From Paenibacillus cymbidii (GTDB lineage: Bacteria > Bacillota > Bacilli > Paenibacillales > NBRC-103111), in NCBI RefSeq assembly GCF_004764705.1, contig NZ_SHLX01000011.1, forward strand, positions 186,001 to 250,000: 64,000 nucleotides of DNA, in the 5' to 3' direction. The notes under the pieces are model-generated. The model did no database searches. It had not been told where the DNA came from and worked only from the letters and a program-made list of their open reading frames with translations. The translations under genes were made by a program, and so were the position numbers. Below, one piece after another: positions 1 through 6,355 of the stretch; the stretch's first letter is position 1; each line of letters opens with the position of its first letter.

Positions 1-1131
1 CTCGCGCTTGTCTGCCGGGCGCTGCAGATGCTCCCGGCGTCGAAGCGGACTCGGGAAGTTATCGTCATTATGTCGGATACCAAGATCGAAAACCCGATCC
101 TTGAGGACTATATGCGACGGCAAGTGCGGGCCGTCAATCGCTGGGCCCGGCAGAATGCGATGCCGCTGACAGCCGAAATCGTTTCACGGCCGATTAAGCG
201 GAGCGTGTGGGTCGGGTGGCTCGGCTGGGGCTGGACGTTGCCCACGAACGGGGATGACCGTTATTGTACCCACGCTTTGAAGATTGAGCCGCAAAACCAG
301 CGCTTGACCGACGTCAATCCATGCCTGCAGTTGATCGGCAGCCGGACGGAGGAGTCGACAAGGCGGGCCGCGACCATCGAGACGTATCGCGAGGAGCGCG
401 GGAGCCGGTTCACGGTCAGCCCGTACTCTGATGGACGTCGCATCTATATGCCGATCGTCGAATGGACGACGGACGAGGTGTGGCAGGTGTTGCTCAACTC
501 GCTGCCGTGGGGATCGTCAGACGAGATCCGACGCTTGTACAAGGACGCAACCGGTGAGTGTGCGCTAATCAATCCAGGCGGCTCCGTCAAGGCGACTCAG
601 GCATGTGGTGCTCGGTTCGGTTGTTGGGTATGCCCGCCGATCACCAAGGACCGATCGACCGAGAATATGTCAAGCAAGTACGAGTGGATGAAGCCACTCA
701 CGGAATGGCGGCAATTGTTGAAGGACGCGCACAACCCGAAGAAGCATCCGGATTGGCGCAGCGGTTACCGACGCAACCGGACACCGCTCGGGCCGGGAAA
801 GGGCTGTCTCGCAATCCATGCGCGTAAATATCTGTTGACGGAGCTCCTTCGGGCGCAGGAGGACGTTAACAAGCTGCGGGCGCTCGACGAAAATCCGCTG
901 CACCGCGCTCCGATCGAGCTTATCAGCGCGGAGGAGATCGAGCTTATCCATGCAGCCTGGGAAGAGGACGCAGTGAAACGGCCGTGGTTGATCGACGACC
1001 GCGAAATGGAGCCGGGTGATTGGGATCGGGCCGTATTGCGCCTGGCGGAAAAAGAGGTCGTCAGGAAGCAGAAGCGCGCGGAGAAGAAGCAGAAGCTTGC
1101 CGACAAGGCATATCCAGCAGTGACGATATGA
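1..1131 (+). CDS. DndC-like / PAPS-reductase-family protein, 5' end missing
   Basis: The reading frame is open to base 1, so the start and the expected N-terminal nucleotide-binding loop (SGGxDS type) lie outside the window. Counting from the ATG at 28, residues 15-22 (MSDTKIEN) match the part of DndC-type sulfurtransferases just after that loop. Residue 80 lies in DRYCTHALK, and a cysteine cluster follows at 178, 193, 199 and 202 (ACGARFGCWVCPP), suggesting an iron-sulfur site. DndC belongs to the PAPS-reductase superfamily and takes part in DNA phosphorothioation. No dndB, dndD or dndE is visible, so a phage modification or sulfur-transfer enzyme is equally possible. The stop overlaps an ATG of the next frame. 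Confidence 0.7.
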   Translation, partial: LALVCRALQMLPASKRTREVIVIMSDTKIENPILEDYMRRQVRAVNRWARQNAMPLTAEIVSRPIKRSVWVGWLGWGWTLPTNGDDRYCTHALKIEPQNQRLTDVNPCLQLIGSRTEESTRRAATIETYREERGSRFTVSPYSDGRRIYMPIVEWTTDEVWQVLLNSLPWGSSDEIRRLYKDATGECALINPGGSVKATQACGARFGCWVCPPITKDRSTENMSSKYEWMKPLTEWRQLLKDAHNPKKHPDWRSGYRRNRTPLGPGKGCLAIHARKYLLTELLRAQEDVNKLRALDENPLHRAPIELISAEEIELIHAAWEEDAVKRPWLIDDREMEPGDWDRAVLRLAEKEVVRKQKRAEKKQKLADKAYPAVTI

Positions 1132-1169
1132 CGCAGTTCGACGAAAAAACGAAGGAGATGGAAACAGGA

Positions 1170-1565
1170 ATGAAAAATAAACTCGCAAGCACCCTTGTAA
1201 TGCTCACGCTGCTGCTTTTGGCCGCATGCACCTCTGAAGCGGATACGGTGTCGCACAACCTTTCCAAAGCTGCTGACTCGTTCGAGGTGCAGCGCAGAAT
1301 CATCTTTTTCAACGGCATTACGGACAAGTACCTGCTTACGATTGAGGGCTTATGTTCGCTCGGCAACAACGACAAGGAACGGGAATTGACAGTTACCTGC
1401 AAAGTGGGCGACAGCCAGTACAAGAAGCATTTCCTCGGCTTGAGCGATAACGTGAGCTTCCTTGTCGAGCAGACCGATGCTGCATACGCAGACCCGTACC
1501 ACTACCGGATGCTGTTCCGGCCCGAAGCCATTATCCCGGACATCGATCTGCAGACAAGTAAATAA
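1170..1565 (+). CDS. phage-type small lipoprotein
   Basis: 131 residues beginning with a lipoprotein signal: positive N-terminus, hydrophobic stretch, then the lipobox LLAAC near residue 17. The ATG at 1170 is preferred over in-frame ATGs at 1128 and 1158 because GAAGGAG at 1151-1157 is spaced for it and because the signal peptide starts there. The body (SHNLSKAADSFEVQRRI and IIPDID near the end) resembles beta-sandwich lipoproteins that I recall from actinobacterial and Firmicute phages. Their role is not established; a surface exclusion or moron function is conceivable. Confidence 0.6.
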   Translation: MKNKLASTLVMLTLLLLAACTSEADTVSHNLSKAADSFEVQRRIIFFNGITDKYLLTIEGLCSLGNNDKERELTVTCKVGDSQYKKHFLGLSDNVSFLVEQTDAAYADPYHYRMLFRPEAIIPDIDLQTSK

Positions 1566-1583
1566 GCGAAGGAGGACCAGCCC

Positions 1584-1655
1584 ATGAGCGAAACACATCC
1601 CTATAACCCGAACGGCGAACACGAACTCGAACACGAAAGTGAGGACGGAGAATGA
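1584..1655 (+). CDS. 23-residue hypothetical peptide
   Basis: A short frame (starts MSETHPYNPNGEH, acidic and His-rich) has a strong ribosome-binding site, GAAGGAGG at 1567-1574, nine bases ahead of its ATG. Its TGA overlaps the ATG of the next gene (ATGA at 1652). The spacing and overlap look like real translational coupling in a phage operon. No function is recognisable, and it may simply be a coupling leader. Confidence 0.4.
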   Translation: MSETHPYNPNGEHELEHESEDGE

Positions 1656-2179
1656 GCGACGCGGTAAGCCGGAAGGCGTTGTTGGAACGATTGCAGGAAA
1701 TAAAAAAAGAGCACTACGAAGCACGAAACGATGGCGACTATATTGACCGATATGCGAACACAGCAGTTTCGGACTGGTTCGGAATTGTGATCGATGAACT
1801 TGAATCAGGCGCTTTTTCTGAATCAGAGGGAGAAGCAGCAAAGCTTCGGGAACTACTCGTAAAGCTGGACACGTATGTCGATTTCTCTCAGCACCTCGAT
1901 AACGGAGACTGGGGAATCGAAGACGCAAGCGGCATAAACGGAGTGTTCGACGAGATTCATGCAGCCCTATCCACATCAGAGACAGCGAAATGTACCACAT
2001 GCGGCGGTGAAGGCGACATATACGCCGAACACTATGGCGAGACGAGCGGCGGCATATGCCCAGCGTGCAAGGGAACGGGACTCGAGCCGATGTACTGGCA
2101 CGAATGCAGACCATGTGAAGGAACGGGGAAGATTTTCGAGGGCATTAAGGACGGGAGGGAAGAAGCAGATGCGCCTTAA
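1652..2179 (+). CDS. phage protein with DnaJ-type CxxCxGxG zinc motifs
   Basis: 175 residues. The N-terminal ~105 residues are unremarkable and charged. The C-terminal third carries three CxxCxGxG-type motifs: CTTCGGEG, CPACKGTG and CRPCEGTG. These are the zinc-binding repeats of DnaJ central domains, here without a J domain. Phages often carry such short zinc-finger proteins near their early genes. The start overlaps the upstream peptide (ATGA) and the end overlaps the next gene by 11 bases, so it sits in a translationally coupled operon. Function unknown. Confidence 0.6.
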   Translation: MSDAVSRKALLERLQEIKKEHYEARNDGDYIDRYANTAVSDWFGIVIDELESGAFSESEGEAAKLRELLVKLDTYVDFSQHLDNGDWGIEDASGINGVFDEIHAALSTSETAKCTTCGGEGDIYAEHYGETSGGICPACKGTGLEPMYWHECRPCEGTGKIFEGIKDGREEADAP

Positions 2180-2414
2180 ATTCGAAATGTGGCCGCACAT
2201 CCCGCATGGCAAGCCGCAGAACGGATACATGACTAGGTTTACGGACGGCAAAGGGAGAGATACCGAATCGTGGTGGAGCAGCCCGCCAATGTCGATCGAC
2301 CACGTGGGGCCGGAGTATCTGCAACAGCGGCATCGGAATTGTCTGAACGCACGGCATGATGCCTTTATCAAGCGACGCTACAAGGAAGAGATCGTGAAAT
2401 ATAGGATGGAGTGA
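2169..2414 (+). CDS. hypothetical phage protein, 81 residues
   Basis: The ATG at 2169 sits inside the end of the upstream gene, preceded by GGGAGGGAAG at 2152-2161. The product (MRLKFEMWPHIPHG start) is rich in Trp, His and Arg, with a basic C-terminal third. I recognise no family. Overlap with the neighbour upstream and a 6-base gap to the neighbour downstream argue that it is expressed as part of the operon. Confidence 0.5.
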   Translation: MRLKFEMWPHIPHGKPQNGYMTRFTDGKGRDTESWWSSPPMSIDHVGPEYLQQRHRNCLNARHDAFIKRRYKEEIVKYRME

Positions 2415-2420
2415 TAAGCC

Positions 2421-2615
2421 ATGAATCTCTTGGACGCATATGTGACCGAAGTGTTGGGCACCGAAGAAGCAGATTGCGGATATGGCCCAACCGTAGTTGT
2501 ACATGTGAAATATGAATGCTGGGGATCGGTTTCGGAAAGGCCGCTCCTGTTTACCGGCGACGATCGACACGAAGCAGCTGCGAAGGTGCAGAAAGGCTAT
2601 CACTTTTTGACGTAG
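2421..2615 (+). CDS. hypothetical phage protein, 64 residues
   Basis: Starts MNLLDAYVTEVLG, with GGAG at 2409-2412 ahead of the ATG. It is a small, soluble-looking protein with no recognisable motif, located between two genes with good ribosome-binding sites in a compact phage-like operon. Function unknown. Confidence 0.5.
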   Translation: MNLLDAYVTEVLGTEEADCGYGPTVVVHVKYECWGSVSERPLLFTGDDRHEAAAKVQKGYHFLT

Positions 2616-2627
2616 GAGGAGTAGGAC

Positions 2628-3011
2628 ATGGAACAACCAATCAAATCTATCAATCAATTCGTTGATGAAGCGCATAAAAATGCGGTCGATAAAGGCTGGC
2701 ATGATGAGCCGCGGTCGTTCGGTGACGTGATCGCACTGATCCATTCAGAGGCATCTGAGGCATTGGAGGATTACCGTAACGGTCATGCGTTTACCGAAGT
2801 CTGGTACGAGCGTAATGGCGCGGTTTATGTCGCAAGCCAGCAACCGGAACCGGATATGAAACCCTGCGGCATCCCGTCTGAGTTGGCCGACATCGTTATC
2901 CGCGTGTTCGACGCTTGCGGCAAGTATGGCGTCGACCTGGATACGGCGATCCACGAGAAGATGGCGTACAACGCAACGCGGCCGCACAGGCACGGTGGAA
3001 AGCAACTTTAA
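2628..3011 (+). CDS. MazG-like nucleotide pyrophosphohydrolase
   Basis: 127 residues with the two-part acidic motif of the all-alpha NTP pyrophosphohydrolase (MazG/dUTPase-like) superfamily: E41-x2-E44 in HSEASEALEDYR, and E85-x2-D88 in ELADIVIRVFD. These residues bind magnesium in the family, which hydrolyses noncanonical or excess NTPs to NMP plus pyrophosphate. In phages such enzymes alter host nucleotide pools. The ribosome-binding site TAGGAGGAG lies at 2612-2620. It is a single-domain protein of the usual length for phage MazG-like members. Confidence 0.75.
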   Translation: MEQPIKSINQFVDEAHKNAVDKGWHDEPRSFGDVIALIHSEASEALEDYRNGHAFTEVWYERNGAVYVASQQPEPDMKPCGIPSELADIVIRVFDACGKYGVDLDTAIHEKMAYNATRPHRHGGKQL

Positions 3012-3021
3012 ACGAAAAAAG

Positions 3022-3038
3022 CCCCGGTTCGTCCGGGG
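3022..3038. other. GC-rich hairpin between phage genes
   Basis: CCCCGG and CCGGGG form a 6-bp stem with a 5-base loop. On the plus strand no T-run follows. On the minus strand the stem is followed by CTTTTTT (from AAAAAAG at 3016-3022), so it could terminate leftward transcription, although no minus-strand gene ends here. It may otherwise affect expression of the sigma-like gene just downstream. Confidence 0.35.
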
Positions 3039-3063
3039 AACCTCCCCAAGCGAGGTGAATGTG

Positions 3064-3681
3064 ATGAGCAAAGCAATTGAAATAGATGCAGACGGTTTTT
3101 TGTACATGGAAGACCTGAAGCGATCCTACCGCGGCACGCTGCGAATGCTGCAGGATAAGCGCCGTAAGCTGCTGGTTGAGCTACAGCAACGAACGACGGC
3201 CCCGGTTGATAAACTTGGTGCGAAACCTTATCGTGCCGAGCTTAGACGGTTGAAAGCGGACAACGCGGAATTGTTCGACGCTATCGCGGATGTCGAATGG
3301 TACATCAGCAACGTTAACTACGCGATAGAGTGGATGCATACGGGGCGCCAGCCGGGGAACAAACGTGGAGTCGAGCGGCGGGCAGCTTATCAGCGAAATA
3401 AGCTTGTCGATCCGCTGGTCTTGCAGGCATTCAGCAACCAGTACAATTCGCGCAGCTCGTCGACGCTGGACCCGGATAAAGCATTCCAGCTTGAACAAGC
3501 GCTGCAGATGCTTTCGCCGCAGGAGCGTGACGTCTACACGATGGCGCACGGTCATGGGGTCAAGCAAGAGGATATAGCAAGCATGATGGGCATATCGCGT
3601 AACTCGGTCAAGACGATGATCGACAGGGCGCATAAGAAAGTGAGCGCGGAGATCGAGCAAAATGTGTTTCTGCAAATATGA
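3064..3681 (+). CDS. phage sigma-factor-like protein (sigma region 4 HTH)
   Basis: 205 residues. The C-terminal ~50 residues (LSPQERDVYTMAHGHG, then EDIASMMGISRNSVKTMIDR) are a clear sigma-70 region-4 helix-turn-helix. The N-terminal half is charged and helical, with no region 2 motif. Such region-4-only proteins serve in phages as late-gene activators (Xpf/ArpU-like). The ATG at 3064 is favoured over the GTG at 3061 by spacing from GAGGTGA at 3052-3058. Its position before the recombinase suggests control of late or excision functions, which is inference. Confidence 0.7.
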   Translation: MSKAIEIDADGFLYMEDLKRSYRGTLRMLQDKRRKLLVELQQRTTAPVDKLGAKPYRAELRRLKADNAELFDAIADVEWYISNVNYAIEWMHTGRQPGNKRGVERRAAYQRNKLVDPLVLQAFSNQYNSRSSSTLDPDKAFQLEQALQMLSPQERDVYTMAHGHGVKQEDIASMMGISRNSVKTMIDRAHKKVSAEIEQNVFLQI

Positions 3682-3686
3682 CCGCA

Positions 3687-3724
3687 GCAGGGGTAAACAT
3701 GGAATTGCCCCTGCTCATAGTATG
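3687..3724 (+). promoter_or_regulatory. inverted repeat with a possible sigma-K-type promoter
   Basis: GCAGGGG (3687-3693) and CCCCTGC (3708-3714) form a 7-bp inverted repeat with a 14-base loop. AC at 3697-3698, then 17 bases, then CATAGTATG at 3716-3724, fits the recalled sigma-K pattern (AC, 17 bases, CATANNNTA) except for the last base. It lies just ahead of the small gene at 3740 and the recombinase. The match is short and could be chance. The inverted repeat could instead be an operator or a weak terminator. Confidence 0.3.
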
Positions 3725-3739
3725 GTAAAGGGTGATGTC

Positions 3740-4009
3740 ATGGGGAAAAAGACGAAACCGTATAGAATAGAATTTGTCCAAGTTGGCGATCGATCTGACG
3801 AAGTTGTCAAATCTTTTGTCGAAAAAGAAATTAAAAAAGTTCTAGCTAAAAACGGACTGGTATCATACAATCTGAATGAGGTTTTGGACAAATACATTTC
3901 GGGGGAAATGCGTAGTGAGTATAAAAGAAGACAGGGGATATGTCAGGGTATCAACAATGAAGGATTCCCAGAAGGACAGTCCGGAGCATCAAGAGGCGTT
4001 CATACGTGA
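3740..4009 (+). CDS. small protein overlapping the recombinase gene
   Basis: 89 residues, starting MGKKTKPYRIEFVQ, with AAAGGGTGA at 3727-3735 ahead of the ATG. The N-terminal ~60 residues look like a normal charged protein. The last 31 residues (from about 3915) are read in another frame of the recombinase gene and look less natural. The two genes overlap by 95 bases, unusually long for a coupled pair. It could be a recombination accessory (directionality) factor or a small regulator; no family is recognised. Confidence 0.5.
   Translation: MGKKTKPYRIEFVQVGDRSDEVVKSFVEKEIKKVLAKNGLVSYNLNEVLDKYISGEMRSEYKRRQGICQGINNEGFPEGQSGASRGVHT
3864..3871 (+). promoter_or_regulatory. possible sigma-E-type -10 box ahead of the recombinase
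   Basis: CATACAAT exactly matches the recalled sigma-E -10 consensus CATACAHT and lies 43 bases before the recombinase GTG, a reasonable leader length. The -35 position 13-15 bases upstream does not match the consensus. B. subtilis spoIVCA, the skin recombinase gene, is sigma-E dependent, which is why the match is worth recording. Low confidence. Confidence 0.25.
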
Positions 4010-5519
4010 GACGGCGGCGCGTGAGGGGGTTGAAATTAGCCATTTCTACGAGGACAGGGATACAGCAACGAGCATCGTATCCAGAGAAGACGTACAGAAA
4101 ATGATATCGGATGCGAAGAGAGGCGAAATCAGATCTATTTGGTTCGCTTCTCTTTCCCGTTTTTGCCGAGACGCAATTGACGCGATATCACTAAAGCGCA
4201 TTCTGGTCAATGCGCTCAAGATCAGAATGGTGTCAATAGAGGATGGATACGATTCGGGTGTCAAAGACGACGAGTTGCTGTTCGGCATTAAATCATTCGT
4301 CAACCAGAATACGAGCGGTGACATAGGCGTTTCTTCCCGACGTGGCATAAAGGCTTCCGCTGAGAGTGGTAACTTCATTGGATCCATTCCGCCTTATGGT
4401 TACAAGAAGGCAACCATCGCTGACGTGAAAATGAAAAGCGGCAAGAGAAAAACATTGGAAGTCATCCCAGAACAAGCAGCGATCGTTCGTACAATATTTG
4501 AAATGTACATTGGTGGAGACGGAGAAAAAGCAATCGTAAACTTTTTGAACGGTGAAGACGGTGAGCGAGAAGCGATCCCCTCGTACAAAGGCGGCGTATG
4601 GGGTATAACGAGCGTCCAGCGGATCCTCCAGAATGAGAATTATACAGGATACAACACATTCGGCAGACATACATCAGAGGTCACGTACAACGATCTTAGC
4701 GATTTAATGAACAGGGGAAAGAAGCTTGTGCAGAAACCTAAGTCGGATTGGAATAAATCAAAATATCAGACGCACGAAGCTATCGTCTCGAAAGAAGACT
4801 TCGATAAAGCCCAAGAAATCAGATTGCTTCGCGGCGGCGGCGAACGCGGCGGAAGGCGAGCTTTTGTAAATGTATTCGCCAAATTCATCTTCTGCGCTGA
4901 ATGTGGTTCTGCAATGGTGTCCATGTCGTCAAAAGTGAGGGGTCAGGAATATCGATATTTAATGTGCTCCAAAAGGCGAAGGACCGGTGCTGCTGGATGC
5001 AATAACGGTAACTGGATACCTTATTACGACATGCGGGACGAGCTTATTGGTGGCATACTTAAACGGGTAGAGGACGCTATGGTTGCGATGACTGCATGGG
5101 GATCGAGTGAGGTGGGCGCGGAGCTACCGCAAATGGATGTCGAAAAGGAGATAAAGAAATTAGAAAAGAGGATCGAGGACAACCGAAAATTGCTTTTCGA
5201 AATTCGACGGCAACACATGCTTGGGGAGATGGACGTTGGACAATACGAGTTCGAGAAGACCCAGTACGAGAAAGAGATTTCAGAAGTCGATAAAAAGCTG
5301 AAGTTGGCCATTGCCCAACAAAAGGCGAGGGTCGATGTTGAAAAGACAATGCGCAATGTAAAGAAGGCGCACAGCGAACTGACCAAACTAAAAAAGTACG
5401 ACGATGTAGAGAAAACGCGGGCGCTGCTGATTCAAATGGTTGACAGAATCGAGGTCAGCAGAGATGGGAGCATTCGAGTCGAAACACCATTGAAAAATTA
5501 TGTGCTTGAAAACACATAA
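3915..5519 (+). CDS. large serine recombinase (phage integrase/excisionase)
   Basis: 534 residues from GTG 3915, chosen because GGGGGAA at 3901-3907 precedes it and the resolvase fold starts at once. Residues 7-14 (RGYVRVST) carry the catalytic Ser13. LSRFCRD and the following helix complete the resolvase domain. A recombinase domain follows (EQAAIVRTIFEMY, then SVQRILQNENYTGYN), then a zinc ribbon (CAECGSAM with a later CSK and GCNNG), then a long coiled coil typical of large serine integrases. It would cut and exchange strands at short att sites. Its TAA stop lies inside sequence that reads as gerE, so the gene abuts the attachment site as spoIVCA-type genes do. Confidence 0.93.
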   Translation: MSIKEDRGYVRVSTMKDSQKDSPEHQEAFIRETAAREGVEISHFYEDRDTATSIVSREDVQKMISDAKRGEIRSIWFASLSRFCRDAIDAISLKRILVNALKIRMVSIEDGYDSGVKDDELLFGIKSFVNQNTSGDIGVSSRRGIKASAESGNFIGSIPPYGYKKATIADVKMKSGKRKTLEVIPEQAAIVRTIFEMYIGGDGEKAIVNFLNGEDGEREAIPSYKGGVWGITSVQRILQNENYTGYNTFGRHTSEVTYNDLSDLMNRGKKLVQKPKSDWNKSKYQTHEAIVSKEDFDKAQEIRLLRGGGERGGRRAFVNVFAKFIFCAECGSAMVSMSSKVRGQEYRYLMCSKRRRTGAAGCNNGNWIPYYDMRDELIGGILKRVEDAMVAMTAWGSSEVGAELPQMDVEKEIKKLEKRIEDNRKLLFEIRRQHMLGEMDVGQYEFEKTQYEKEISEVDKKLKLAIAQQKARVDVEKTMRNVKKAHSELTKLKKYDDVEKTRALLIQMVDRIEVSRDGSIRVETPLKNYVLENT

Positions 5520-5530
5520 CAAACGTCATG
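5505..5530. other. attR region: junction of the element with gerE
   Basis: Codons from 5513 onward (CAC ATA ACA AAC GTC ATG) read HITNVM, matching HISNAM of B. subtilis GerE. Codons further left do not match and include TGA at 5507-5509 in the gerE frame. The crossover therefore lies at or just before 5513. The recombinase stop codon TAA (5517-5519) is within the gerE-like sequence. The exact core dinucleotide cannot be fixed without the left junction. Confidence 0.6.
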
Positions 5531-5602
5531 CAAAAATTGAACGTTAAAGGTCGTTCACAAGCCGTTGTCGAGCTGATCAAGCTTGGGGAATTAAAGATCT
5601 GA
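5513..5602 (+). pseudogene. gerE: 3' fragment of gerE (sporulation regulator), interrupted
   Basis: 29 codons ending in TGA at 5600-5602. They include MQKLNVKGRSQAVVELIK and end LGELKI. B. subtilis GerE, a 74-residue LuxR-type regulator of late mother-cell genes, ends with a nearly identical stretch (MQKLGVKGRSQAVVELLR and then MGELEL, as I recall). Only the last recognition-helix boundary and C-terminal helix remain here. The 5' two-thirds must lie beyond the left end of the element. In the unexcised state this copy cannot make a full GerE. Excision at the junction would restore the frame. Its place upstream of gerM-rph also fits gerE synteny. Confidence 0.8.
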
Positions 5603-5842
5603 CGATTGGCCGCGCTCCAACTGGTGCGCAACAATCACGTTTGCTCAGTAACCTTCTGTGTCTCGCCGGGCATCGCAGCCGGACGGGGAAAGGAAGGTTC
5701 TTTGAGTTTTGCGGGGGATCGACAGCACAATCGGAGCTTTTTTGGAAAAAACTATGATTCGACAGGACAAACTGACATTCATTGCGCGCGGAAGCCTGTA
5801 TACTGAAGTCGAGAAATTGGGAAACGATGGAGGAGTGGGCGA

Positions 5843-6073
5843 ATGAGCGAGTTGCAAATGGAAGCGGCGCTTGGCGGCATTTCGGAACGGTACCAATTGA
5901 CGCAGCGGGAGAAGGAGATTTTGTCGTACTGGATGAAAGATTACGACTACATACAGATCGCCACGAGGCTTGGCATCAGTCGTCATACGGTGAAGGTGCA
6001 CATTTCGCGCATTAATTTGAAGCTGCAGGTCAATTCGAAGGCATCGCTTATCTTGAAAATTGTCGGCGCCTAG
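5843..6073 (+). CDS. small standalone LuxR/GerE-type HTH regulator
   Basis: 76 residues, almost entirely a LuxR-type DNA-binding domain: LTQREKEILSYW, then the helix-turn-helix YIQIATRLGISRHTVKVHISRI. There is no receiver or ligand domain, as in GerE. The ribosome-binding site GGAGGAG lies at 5830-5836. The TAG stop codon is the first three bases of the MITE-like repeat that follows, so the insertion may have set the present C-terminus. It is not a copy of the gerE fragment. Targets unknown; a sporulation or stationary-phase role is plausible. Confidence 0.75.
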   Translation: MSELQMEAALGGISERYQLTQREKEILSYWMKDYDYIQIATRLGISRHTVKVHISRINLKLQVNSKASLILKIVGA

Positions 6074-6235
6074 GGCGTGTCTGAGAACTCCGAGGGAAGC
6101 AGATTGGGCTGAATTTTCGTTCCATGCAAGGAAGTTTTGCGCAGGCTTACCGGGGGTAAGTCAAGCAAAACTGACGCCGCAGGGGGCGAAAAGGCGGTGC
6201 AAGATGCCACTGAGCGGGTTTTCAGACACGCCCTA
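6071..6235. repeat. MITE-like palindromic repeat, copy A
   Basis: The ends are a perfect 14-bp inverted repeat, TAGGGCGTGTCTGA and TCAGACACGCCCTA, flush with TA on both sides. Inside is a nested hairpin: AGTTTTGC (6133-6140) with GCAAAACT (6165-6172), and CTTACC (6146-6151) with GGTAAG (6155-6160). No coding capacity. A second copy, about 88% identical by eye and in the opposite orientation, lies at 24143-24303. Length, terminal repeats and possible TA target duplication suggest a nonautonomous element mobilised by an IS630/mariner-type transposase that is absent here. Confidence 0.8.
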
Positions 6236-6355
6236 GTCCATCGGGATTACTCCCCTCGCTGTAAAGCAGGGGCGTAATTTCATTCCCGGAGGCGATATGG
6301 TTAAATAGACCTATCGATACAAAATGTATACAGAAAACGAAGGAGCGTTTGAACG

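Larger units (their letters stand above)
1..5519. mobile_element. right part of a phage-like element inserted in gerE
   Basis: The stretch holds tightly packed, mostly overlapping plus-strand genes of phage type (DndC-like, small lipoprotein, MazG-like, sigma-region-4 protein) and ends with a large serine recombinase. The recombinase stop codon lies within 10 bases of the first codon that resembles gerE, so the right boundary is at or just left of base 5513. The left boundary and the 5' part of gerE are outside the window. Serine-recombinase elements in sporulation genes (skin in sigK, SPbeta in spsM) are known to be excised in the mother cell. That this one does the same is inference. Confidence 0.75.

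Noticed and set aside
5606..5806. 66-codon frame between the gerE remnant and the LuxR-type gene
   Set aside because: No RBS, no family resemblance, and it spans the likely promoter region of the next gene.
5843..6073. an intact gerE replacing the broken one
   Set aside because: It is a GerE-sized LuxR-type protein, but its C-terminus (KLQVNSKASLILKIV) differs from GerE, while the fragment at 5513-5602 matches GerE closely.
6236..6355. GEMM riboswitch ahead of the pilus operon
   Set aside because: None of the conserved GEMM segments (GGCAAAC, GACGCAAAGC) is present; only the HD-GYP leader has them.
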